DNA of 28,478 bases, taken from contig JAHBMJ010000232.1 of the NCBI GenBank assembly GCA_018398765.1, positions 1-28,478 of the forward strand. The letters run 5' to 3'. A program made the position numbers and the translations under genes. This document shows, one piece after another, positions 1 to 8,704 of this stretch. Positions within the stretch are counted from its first letter, which is position 1; every line of letters begins with the position of its first letter. This DNA is from Chromera velia (lineage: Eukaryota; Sar; Chromeraceae). Below the pieces are notes generated by a model. That model ran no database searches. It had not been told where the DNA came from and saw nothing but the letters and a program-made list of their open reading frames with translations.

Positions 1-684
1 CAATCACCTGCGCCCTTTCTCTGGTATCAAGGATCAGTCTATCCGATGGGTCTCTGTAAATAAGGGTGCTTCCAACGCTGCTTGCAGACTGTCGTTTGAA
101 GAACGAGAAAATTCTGTCCGGTGGTAATTCAGGTCAGTCTGGGGTGGGAGGTTGTCTTCAGAGCGCTTCTGGTGGAAGTCTTGCGTTCCTCGGTCGGTCT
201 GTGACTGTTTTTATTTCTGGAAAGGGGTCTCTAGGGGAATGTATCTGTCAGAAGCGAAGAGATATGGAGGCAGCAGGAGATGCAATTTGCACACGAACTT
301 TTGCTGGGGAAGTGTATCTAGACTTAGTGCCTGGAGGGTTCTCGATGACTGACGGTGGTGTGCATGAACACAGTAGGTGTACTGATCGAGCAAGAAAGTG
401 CTCAAGTTTTCTGGGTCAGTCGCAAAGTCCAAGTTCCTTTGGAGAGTCTCTTCTGTCAGGGTTCGTGCTTGTTGTACTCTTCCTGTTCGCAGTAATCGGG
501 GTGGGTCTCTGAGGAGAACGAATCTGAGGGCTTCTCTGATCGGTGGGGGAATCTGGTCAAAGTTGAGGTGAGGTCTTCCAGGTAAGTTTTGTTGTTGCTG
601 AAGGATCTTGACTGGGTGCGATACGAGTTTGTGTTGTTACTTGTTTTTTTAAATCTGGAAGTTTGAGAATGGAAAAAAAATGGG
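1..684. other. No supported gene
   Basis: Short open frames occur on both strands, but none looks like a protein and none has convincing splice sites. The stretch is mildly G/T-rich on the plus strand. It leads straight into the 77-bp tandem repeats and may be part of the same repetitive unit. I see no promoter or RNA gene. Confidence 0.4.
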
Positions 685-965
685 CAGCGCTTCGCGGTTT
701 GCTCTGGTCTTTTTGGGTGTTCTCTCAAAGGATGAAAGAGGACAGAAAACGAAAATTTAGCAGCGCTTCACGGTTTATTCTGGTTTTGTTTCGGTTTTCT
801 TCTCAAAGGACAGAAGGGAGAATAAAACAAAAATTCGGCAGCGCTTCGCGGTTTGCTCCAGTTTTGTTTCGGTTTTCTTCTTAAAGGACAGAAGGGAGAA
901 TAAAACGAGAATTCTGCAGCGCTTCACGGTTTGCTCTGGTTTTGTTGTGATTCTTCTCCAAGTCA
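685..965. repeat. Tandem repeat, about 77-bp unit, 3.6 copies
   Basis: Units begin with CAGCGCTTC at 685, 761, 839 and 917, giving lengths of 76, 78 and 78 bp plus a partial fourth. Each has the same order: CAGCGCTTC(G/A)CGGTTT, then a T-rich part, then an AAGGACAGAAGGGAGAATAA-like part (more diverged in unit 1). Unit lengths are not all multiples of 3, and frames break between copies, so this is probably non-coding minisatellite DNA. Confidence 0.85.
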
Positions 966-1780
966 AAGGTGAAGGTCGTTTCAACTCGAAGGGCTCTTAA
1001 AGTTTGTGGTTGATGAAGGCGTCAGAGCGTACCAGAAGCTGGGCGTGAAAGCGTGCCGATGTGGATGGAGTTGAGAAGGCAGAGAAGGAAGTCCGGAGAC
1101 AGCAGGGTCCAAAGGAGCGACAGCTGCCCACACATAGGAGAAGTGCTTAAAGTTTCTGAAGGGTCTCTAGCGAGTGACAGAAGGAACTGCTAGATCCAGC
1201 GCTTGCAGGTGTGGTTGGATGAAGAGAACTCTTTGGTATCGGTTTCTGAAGAAGAGTGGTCGCCCGTACAGTACGAGCTTCTCTCTCGGTCTCTTGTTGG
1301 GGTTCCCGGCAAGGAAGAAAGTTCCCAAAGTTGCCTGGATAGAAATCTTCCAAGTGTCTGTGCTGAGAGACTCGATTGGTCTCCAGCTAGTTTCACTCTT
1401 TGCAGGTTGTGTTCGACTCTTGTGGCAAGTCACCACGTGAACTGCGCTAGTCGGACTTCGTGTCTGAGCCAGGCAGCCAGGTAAAGCTAGAAGAGAACGG
1501 GGCGCCAAAGAGCCTAGAAGGAACACTCACAGAGAGCTAATTGATTGAAGTTGTTTGTGCAAGAAGGTTTAAGACTGAGTTCGATTTTAGACCGGGTTCA
1601 GATTCTTCCAAGTCAGAAGTTCAGTTCAGAGTAAGAATCGAATCTAAAGTTCAGAGAGAATCTTTTTAAGTTCAGAGCCGCCTCCTTCGACGAGCTTGAA
1701 ATCTTTATTTCCAAATCGCACTTCAATTTTGTTTTTTTGTTTCAATCTGATTTTTCGGATTTTTCTGTTAAATATGTCCG
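966..1780. other. No supported gene
   Basis: Several overlapping 60-120 codon frames exist on both strands between about 1150 and 1530. None shows a recognisable domain or compositional bias, and they overlap each other antisense. The stretch lies between two minisatellites and may belong to a decayed repetitive element. Confidence 0.35.
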
Positions 1781-1890
1781 TCCGATTTTCTGGACCCGTC
1801 TGATTTTCCGGACGCGTCCGATTTTCCGGACACGTCCGATTTTCCAGATGCGTCCGATTTTCCAGACGCGTCCAATTTTCCGGATATGTC
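1781..1890. repeat. 18-bp minisatellite, 6 copies
   Basis: Six contiguous 18-bp units with consensus TCCGATTTTCCGGACGCG run without indels from 1781 to 1888. Variation is mostly C/T and G/A at the CCGG and ACGCG positions. Because 18 is a multiple of 3 the array is open on both strands (six-residue repeats RPIFRT and KIGRVR), but there is no flanking coding sequence. I read it as a minisatellite. Confidence 0.9.
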
Positions 1891-2014
1891 TAACGCCTGA
1901 TCCAGCGGCCTTGATCATCTTTCCAAGTGGTCTCAAGTTGTGATTTTACCTGCAACACTTACTGTATCTAGCATTTTCCTAGGTGTGCTCCAATTGAGCT
2001 TGAACTCGTTTGGA

Positions 2015-2285
2015 TCCCGTTCCTGCAATTCTATATTTATTTATTTCTTTATAATTATAATCAATGTATTTAATTCATTTTTTTTTCTTATCTCACTTCT
2101 TCTTTATTTCCAAAAACAATTATTCACTAAATCTTTCTAAATAAATCTATTTTTTTTAAATTATTTTTTTATCTTTCTTTTAGACTAAGTACTGTCTTTA
2201 TTTTTATTAGCTGATCAATAATTTAATTCCTATTATTTACTAAACTAATTTAATAATTTCTTTACTTTTAAACTAAGACCATTAG
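2015..2285. other. AT-rich block
   Basis: About 270 bp of very AT-rich sequence with long T runs, in sharp contrast to the more GC-balanced flanks. It could be a decayed element, an intron or an insertion. There is no gene in it. Confidence 0.6.
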
Positions 2286-2337
2286 CGATTTCCTCTGTAT
2301 ATTTCTAAGAGTCTAAAGTGCAACGGAACAGGGGTCT

Positions 2338-2624
2338 GTGAGTGGGGGTTCTCTCTCTACGATAAGGTTTACTCTGAGAAGAGAAACCGTCTTACCCAGC
2401 CGCACCAGGACTTGCTGGTCACCACACACACCAACCTCCACCTCCAAAGGGTTCATCAGAGGAACGTCGGGCACCACAGGAGAAAGACCCAGATTTTGGG
2501 ACTCCAAGAATGTGACCTTACATTGGACAAGTCTGCCGAGACATTTGATGATGAGCTAGATGGAGAGATGACGATTGAATACCTGAAGAGCATCGGACTG
2601 GAGTTCAGAGAGGCTCCTTTCTGA
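2338..2624 (+). pseudogene. Possible retroelement pol fragment
   Basis: One plus frame (from 2338) reads FTLRRETVLPSRTRT. This resembles the 'charged-residue, V, LP-x-R-(S/T)' linker seen between protease and reverse transcriptase in many LTR-retrotransposon polyproteins. A second frame (from 2412) continues with VTTHTNLHLQRVHQRN and ends SIGLEFREAPF before a stop at 2622. Joining them needs a frameshift. No protease or reverse transcriptase motif is visible nearby. The call rests on the linker-like motif alone. The alternative is the last exon of an unrelated gene. Confidence 0.25.
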
Positions 2625-2737
2625 GTCACTATAATTCATCATCACCATATCATAACTCAACAGACGTTCATAGAGCATTAACGTAGGTTAAATGACCCCC
2701 TAGGACGCTAAAAATAGAAGAAATTTTTTTTTAAGGT

Positions 2738-2850
2738 CTAGTACAGTAGTACAGTACAGTGTACTAGACAGTGTAGATGTTATAGTACAGTAGTATAGTA
2801 TAGTACAGTGTTACACAGTAGTACAGTGTGGTACAGTGTACTTGTGCAAC
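2738..2850. repeat. GTACAGTA-type minisatellite
   Basis: Imperfect repetition of GTACAGTA / GTACAGTGT motifs, interrupted by TAGTATAG variants. It is locally near-palindromic because GTAC is self-complementary. No coding potential. Confidence 0.75.
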
Positions 2851-3203
2851 TATAGTTTTTCAGAGTTCTTCCATAGATTCTAAGGTTCCTGTTTGATTTC
2901 CTAGCAATTTTAGTCTTTCTATACTTAATTTAGGTCTTTCATGGTTCCTGTGGTAGCCTTAGTTCAGAGTGGTCAGGAACCACATTTTAGGAACTTGGGA
3001 ACCAAACCGCTGGACACCTACTTTTTGCATGAGAACTAATGAGAACCGGTTAAGAACCAAGCTAAAACATATCACAATAGACTTTTCAGACATTACAATA
3101 TATTCTATTTAATCAATTTTCCTTTAGACAGAATCTGTTTATCATTTTTGATACTAGGAACCAAGTGGGCATTACCATAGGCTGCACACAGTGCGGCCCC
3201 GTA

Positions 3204-3210
3204 GTGTGTG

Positions 3211-3245
<35 letters not shown>

Positions 3246-3285
3246 ATATGTGTGTGTGTATGTATATGTATGCGTGTGTGTGTGT

Positions 3286-3328
<43 letters not shown>

Positions 3329-3329
3329 C
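3204..3329. repeat. (TG)n/(TA)n microsatellite
   Basis: About 125 bp of alternating TG and TA dinucleotides with occasional TATG units. It creates artefactual His/Thr-rich and Val/Cys-rich frames on the two strands, which are not genes. Confidence 0.95.
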
Positions 3330-3368
3330 TTCCCCCCCTTGACTGCGAAGCACTCCAAGACTTCATCA

Positions 3369-3869
3369 TGGCCCAACCCGACTCTTCCTTCACAATGGCT
3401 CAAGGCCCCATCAACGAAGCCCCAGACCATGCCTATGAAGCTGACACTGAAGGAGCTCACCGGCCTGTAGGAGCCTATGTCCGAGATCATAACACCTTCT
3501 TCCACCGTCCCGAGAGTGATGGAAGAAGAGGAAACTGAGGAAGAGTTCGTGAATTCACTCCCTCTCTCAGATATCCTACGATCCGTCAAGATTGAGGACA
3601 TGGTCAAGGAGGGGGAGAACACGGAGAAGTACGACAAGAGCGCCAAGAGAGTGAATAAAGGACAACTCCGCAAGAGACTCCTGAAGAGTATCGAGAGTAA
3701 GAAGCCTAGAAAGGCACTCATATACCGCATCGTAAAGATTCTTACAAATATGTGCCGAGCAGCTTCTCGATCAAACTCAAGTTTACGAAAAAATAATTAC
3801 GGAGATGAAAAAAACTCAAGTCGCGAGGCAATGCCATGTATGCGATATTCTTTTTTTAGTTTCAAATAA
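3369..3869 (+). pseudogene. Possible decayed coding fragment
   Basis: The frame from 3477 to 3869 encodes 130 residues with a protein-like, charged composition: an acidic run (MEEEETEEEF), then NSLPLSDILRSVKIEDMV, then a basic segment (KGQLRKRLLKSIESKKPRK). The same frame is open upstream to the microsatellite apart from one TAG at 3468-3470. I recognise no domain. It may be a gag-like or linker fragment of a retroelement, or part of an unknown gene. An AATAAA lies near the end of the frame (about 3865), and long A runs follow at about 4036 and 4094, which could be a retroposed 3' tail. Confidence 0.3.
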
Positions 3870-4385
3870 AAATTCTTGGTGTCAGGCCGGATGCGCTGTT
3901 GCTGTGCTGTCATTTTTTGAGTCTTTGTTATTACATACATACTTGTGCCATGCTTTATATACGAGAGTGTTCGACCTCCAAATTTCCGTGATCAAATTTA
4001 TGCCTGCGTCAGAAACTTAATGAAGTTTTAGTTCAAAAAAAAAAAAAATCGTTCGAATTCATATATCCGTTACATGCGATCGATCGAGTGACAAAAAAAA
4101 AAAAAAAAGGCCGGGGGAGGGGGGACCTTTAAGCATGTAAGTGACATTATCATTTCTCGAGTAAACTCTACAAGAGATCTTACTAGTAGAGCTTTAGATA
4201 ATAATAATCAACGATTGTAAAGTAAGGACTATACTAAAGAAGCAAATGTTATATGATGATCATTGTAATCTAGTTGATATATAGAGATTTGAATTAATTT
4301 GAATCAAACGTGGAATCTTTAATTTTGATCTTAGAAAGGGGCGAATTAGGATGAATGCTATATGCGCTACTCTAGTCTCTAGTTT
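3870..4385. other. No gene; two poly(A) runs
   Basis: Contains A runs of about 14-16 bases at roughly 4036-4049 and 4094-4109, the second followed by a G-rich string. Otherwise it is AT-rich sequence without coding signal, up to the inverted repeat of the next element. Confidence 0.5.
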
Positions 4386-5624
4386 ACCGCACGGACGTGG
4401 GCGGGCGGGACATGAGGGGGGTCTCAATCAAACCGGACCCCGCCGCCCACACTGCACGATTTTGGCCTCATATAGGGAAAGGAAAAAAGAGCCCTGCCTT
4501 CCTTTTTTCCCGCTTCTGAACCCCATCCAACTTACCTAGGAGATGTCAGTTCGCCTCTCTAGACTCTCTCTAGCTGCTTGGTACAGAAAAAACGACTCCA
4601 ACACACACAGGGAGTGCAAAGAACGGACGTCTGAGCTCTGACACCTGAAGAGGCCAAAGAGGCCTCCCTGGACTCAGAAGTGAATAAAAGGCTGTGATGC
4701 ATCAATGATGATAAAATGTATACCGACACACAGGTAACTTAGTTCCAACAGGAGATAACGAATGGTTGGTGCACTGTGGACTTTAAGTGACAAGTCTGCC
4801 CAGGAACAGAAAGATACACTCCAGGGGGCAGCCTATATGAAATCGCCGGAAGACCTTTCTCTTTCTTGAGTGCCTCCAACCTGCATTCAGCGTACAAAGG
4901 TACTGCCTAACACGCATACGATCATGTCTAGAGGGAATGAGCAAGACAAAACGACCTACCAGGGGAAGTGGAAGTCGATTAATGCTCCAGAGACGTCATT
5001 TCACCACAACAAAGTAACAACAGAATCTCACCCTCCCAAAATCAGCAGACGCACCGGAAACCGATCCCACTGCTCTCAGAGGATGACAACAGACCTAAAG
5101 CCTTCAGCAAAATTGACGGGGACGACTTTCATGACTTCCTGGCGAAAAGAAAGAATGTTGCTCAGGAGGCCAGAAGGGGCAATTCCTGACTGTTCGCAGT
5201 ATCAACTGCCAAACCCATCCAAGCAGACCAGCGGTGCAACAAGACTTCACCCTGACACAGACATAAGCTGTCTGGTCTTAAAGGAGGGGAATGGTGCGAC
5301 TTTTACCACCCATACTGCTCTGGACAACAAGAAGGAAAGCAAGGCAAGAGGGAACGAACTTGGCCCTCTACAGACATCTGTGAGCTTTCTGAGGTTTTTT
5401 CAGACATTTTGGTGATTTTGAGGGTGACCCCGGAAAGTTGCGGTCAAAATTTTGCCAGATTTGAAATGCCGGGGTCCTGACGATCATTTTGGTAGGTCGC
5501 GGGCCTCTGGGGCCACCGGGGCCGCCAGATAAGGCCATACTGCACGTTTTTAGCTTCGTATGGGGTCTTACCGTTTGATTAAGACCCCTCTCATATCCCG
5601 CCCGCCCACGTCCGTGCGACCCGT
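4386..5624. mobile_element. Decayed DNA element with inverted repeats
   Basis: The left arm starts ACCGCACGGACGTGGGCGGG at 4386. Its reverse complement appears at the right end, around 5567-5624. Pairing holds over about 55 bp with a few mismatches, through GGGGTCT(C/T)AATCAAAC, and there is a short deletion in the left arm relative to the right. The interior (1.24 kb) has no recognisable transposase. AGTTT lies at 4381-4385 and 5626-5630 and could be a 5-bp target duplication, but one base intervenes on the right. I call a non-autonomous or decayed TIR element. Superfamily unknown. Confidence 0.6.
4870..5415 (+). pseudogene. Open frame inside the TIR element, doubtful
   Basis: 181 codons, rich in Thr, Ser, Lys and Arg, with no recognised motif. 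A different frame in the same stretch gives protein-like pieces such as FSKIDGDDFHDFLAKRK and EWCDFYHPYCSGQQEGKQ, broken by stops. The region may therefore be a decayed element gene whose true frame has been lost. I would not treat the 181-codon frame as a gene without homologues. Confidence 0.2.
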
Positions 5625-5752
5625 AAGTTTATATGCTATACCGATTTATTAGTTATAACAGTATTACACTATTAGTGACACTGACTATTCTGCCAGTGTC
5701 TAGTGCTAAGTCTAGTGTTCCATTCAACATGATCGAGTTGTTGACTGCATGT

Positions 5753-5760
5753 ATCGGAGC
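5753..5760. repeat. Left 8-bp target-site duplication
   Basis: ATCGGAGC directly precedes the element and is repeated exactly at 7163-7170, directly after its right end. Confidence 0.9.
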
Positions 5761-7162
5761 CTAGGCGCCACACATAAAAAAAAGAAAAACAAAAATTAGG
5801 CGTCCTCAACTTTTTTTTTTTTAATATCAAAAGTTAGGTTCATATTTTGTATGGGAAAATAAGTTTCAGAGTCGAAAGTGATTCTTTTCCTTTTGGAGGC
5901 ACTTGAAAAAAAAATAAAAAAAAAATTAGGCATTCCCAAGTTCCCAACTTTTTTTTTCTTTTTTTTTTTCTATGTGCGGCATAAGGCTGAGAAAAGGTGC
6001 ATAAGGTGCTGGTGCAAAAACAGGTTTATACCTTAAATCAGGTGCAAAATAAGGTGTACCGTTTACCCTATGAAAGCTATGTTTCTAGGGTTGATTTCTA
6101 GTGTTTCTAACGGCCAAAAAGCGTCTCATTCAAAGCTTAAAAGCTTATTATGATATAGATTTGTTACACTAGTTTTTACTATGCAAAACAACTTTAAATG
6201 TCGCTAGAAATATCAGTGAAAAGGCGATAAAAAGCAAAAATAAAAATTTTATAATTAAAGACTCTATGTCTCTGACTGTCTCATGACTTCGGTCTCTTTC
6301 TAGGTCTCTTTTCTCAACTTAAACAACGTTTTTCACCTCTCCAATGCTTTTTCTGTATGCTTATAGTGTTTGAATATGTTTGGCACCGTTTACGTGCTAC
6401 ACCGTAGTCCAGTTCTATCCCTACGGTCCATAAAACCTTCAAACTGCATGCATGCCCCTTTGGAGCAAACTCATGAAGAAAACAACCACAAATGGTGCGT
6501 TTTCATAAAAAAGAAAAAGAAGAAAGAATGAAACAAAAGAAAGCTTTTTTTTATTTGCATTTTTCCTCTGAGCAAGGGCAAGTGAGGATGAGTGAGGGCC
6601 TGATCTCAAGGCTCAGAGCCCAGCCCCGTCATATACCCTAGCTCTCTTCTTTACTCACCCCCTAGCTCACCCGCACACACAAAATGATAACGGAGGACAA
6701 AAAAGAGGAAGAAGAGAAAGAAGAAGAGGAGAAAGAAGAGGAGAGAGCAAGCTCCTTACAGACTTTGTCTCACTCGAAGTCCAACTTGAAAGTCGACCCT
6801 GCTGCAAAGAGAAGAGGTACTCATGCTTCAATAGACTTAATTTCATGCAGCGCATGCATGCGTTATCAAACGTGCATTCAATGACCTCTGTATGCATGTA
6901 GCCAATTTTAATTTTTCCTTAAAAATCGGCTGATTGGATTTGTTCCGTGCGCGCGCACCGCGGCCCGGCAACACGCGCGTTTGGGGCCGCGGGGAGCCGC
7001 AAAGGCGGGGCAGCGGCGCGTTGCAAAGCCATCACGCTAACACTTTTCACCCAATTCCATTCAGTCAGGTGCATCTGGTGCAAAACAGGTGCATCTGGTG
7101 CAACTTCTTGTTTTGCACCTTTTCTGAGGTGCACCTTTTCCAAGCCCTAGTGCGGCGCCTAG
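5761..7162. mobile_element. Non-autonomous hAT-like DNA transposon
   Basis: The element begins CTAGGCGCCACAC at 5761 and ends with the inverted sequence GTGCGGCGCCTAG at 7162, a 13-bp terminal inverted repeat with one mismatch. It is flanked by a perfect 8-bp direct repeat (ATCGGAGC). An 8-bp duplication is the hallmark of hAT elements, also of P and some others. Subterminal GGTGCA motifs cluster near both ends (5996, 6011 and 6041; 7068 to 7133), as expected for transposase-binding sites. The 1402-bp interior holds only low-complexity frames (for example an EEKEEEEK run at about 6690-6750) and no transposase, so it would need a helper in trans. Confidence 0.8.
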
Positions 7163-7170
7163 ATCGGAGC
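7163..7170. repeat. Right 8-bp target-site duplication
   Basis: Exact copy of the ATCGGAGC found at 5753-5760. It defines the right boundary of the hAT-like element. Confidence 0.9.
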
Positions 7171-7321
7171 ACTAGTCGGAGCAACTTGAATGTATTCAGG
7201 GTTGTATGCAAAGCAGCAAATGGGCACTCTATTATATACCAGACCGACTGGATGCTCACGCACCCTACGACCCTCGCGCGAATCTTCAGTGCAGATCCAC
7301 TGTCACCCACACATCTATACT

Positions 7322-7495
7322 TTAAAGCTGAGTGAAAGCTAGACCGAAACAAGAATGACGGGCCGTTGACGGATGTATTTGCCCCTCAGACTCGATCTTC
7401 AACGCTAGCTCCAACACCTGCTGCTTTTCCTTACTATGAATTTGCTCACAAACCACGGAGGCCTGACGAGGATCCACTGATTCAACGCACCCCAT
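7322..7495 (-). CDS. Possible small ORF with N-myristoylation-like start
   Basis: Reading minus from an ATG at 7495, the 57-residue product begins MGCVES and continues with a helix-like stretch (KEKQQVLELALKIESEGQ), ending at a stop at 7322. Gly2 with Ser6 and Cys3 resembles the N-myristoylation/palmitoylation signal of membrane-anchored signalling proteins. It could be a first exon whose downstream exons lie, or once lay, to the left, where the hAT-like element starts only about 160 bp away. No homology is recognised. An earlier in-frame ATG at 7522 would bury the motif. Evidence is composition plus motif only. Confidence 0.25.
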   Translation of the reverse strand: MGCVESVDPRQASVVCEQIHSKEKQQVLELALKIESEGQIHPSTARHSCFGLAFTQL

Positions 7496-8704
7496 CCCCC
7501 ATTCAATTCTGCACTCATACATCCGGTCGGTCCGTTGGTCAGTCAGTCAGACAGAATTTCAAGTTCGTAAGACGACCCACTCCCCTTCGACTCCCCCCCG
7601 AAACCGTGACCTGCTGTCCGTTTTCACCCCCTCCTTTTTTCGTGCCGCCCATGTGACTAAACCATCCCACGCACCATTTCTTTCTTCCTTCTCCCTCTGC
7701 TGCTCCTTCTTCCCATTTCTTTCCACCTAACCGTTTGATCAGATCAGCGCATTGTCAGGTCTCGCTCTGAAATCTTTTTGTCAATTGATGCTCAAGAATC
7801 GAAAGGCTTCTTTCCGTTTATGGAGGAGCCTCGTTCTTTTTCCTTTCTTTCCTTTTCTTCCCTTCTTTGTCGCAGACGCTGGAAGCCACAAGAGAGAGAG
7901 GAGAGAGAGCAAGAGAGAAGAACACGCGAACAGAGAGAGGTCACACAGGCAATTGCATTTTGTTGGAAGGACATGAAAGGTCATTAAAGGGACACAAGCA
8001 GCACCCCACCACAGAGGCACTTCTGGGTGTGGCACCTCCCAGGTGCTTTGGGTGGGTGGAAGTCCGTGCACGCATTGGTCGACGCACGCAAGAGAGACAT
8101 GCAGAGAGACAGAGAAAAAGGGATAGAGAGGAAAAGAGAAAAATACGAGAAGGCAGCGTTTAAGAAAAGGCACCGCAGCTCACCGCAGCGGAAGAGGTAA
8201 AACAAAGAGAACAGCAGGGGACAGCAGGAAAGAAAGGAACCACGAAAGAAAGAAAAAGACTGACTTGGAGATTAAATACACACAGAAAGAAGAGGGTAAG
8301 TATCGCTGGTTCTCTCCACCTCTCCACACAGACCTCCGTGGAGAGGCAATTAAAGGAAGACGAACGAAAAACAAACAGACAATTCTCTTTTACACCGTCT
8401 TCGAGGGCGCCATATTCCCTTTTTTCTCTATTCCGTGCCCCCCCCTGCTCTCCCTGCAATCACAGAAAGAAACAGAGGGAGGAAACAGGGTTCCCTTTCG
8501 TTTCTGCTTCCACTCCTATCCCTCGAGGTACCCGTCCATCCAGCGTTAATGCATCCTTTCACACCTGCAGGAAGCGAGGAGGCCGGTTGCTGGTTGGATG
8601 GACTCAAGTCTCTCTCCCTCTAACTTCCCCCCTTCCCAACCGCCCCCGGAAACGGCAACACGTACAGCAATGCAGACCGATCGATATATTCTTCTCTGAT
8701 CAGA
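7496..8704. other. No supported gene; downstream flank of USP gene
   Basis: Frames here are compositional: pyrimidine-rich and purine-rich tracts, for example GAGA-rich at about 7890-8280, giving Phe/Ser/Leu-rich or Arg/Glu-rich readings. The part nearest 8704 should contain the 3' untranslated region of the minus-strand universal stress protein gene. No clear terminator or polyadenylation signal was identified. Confidence 0.4.

Noticed and set aside
1781..1890. CRISPR-like array
   Set aside because: The 18-bp repeats are contiguous with no spacers, and the genome is eukaryotic.
3113..3730. 205-codon minus ORF with a His/Thr run
   Set aside because: Half of it is the (TG)n microsatellite read antisense, and the rest is antisense to a more protein-like plus frame.
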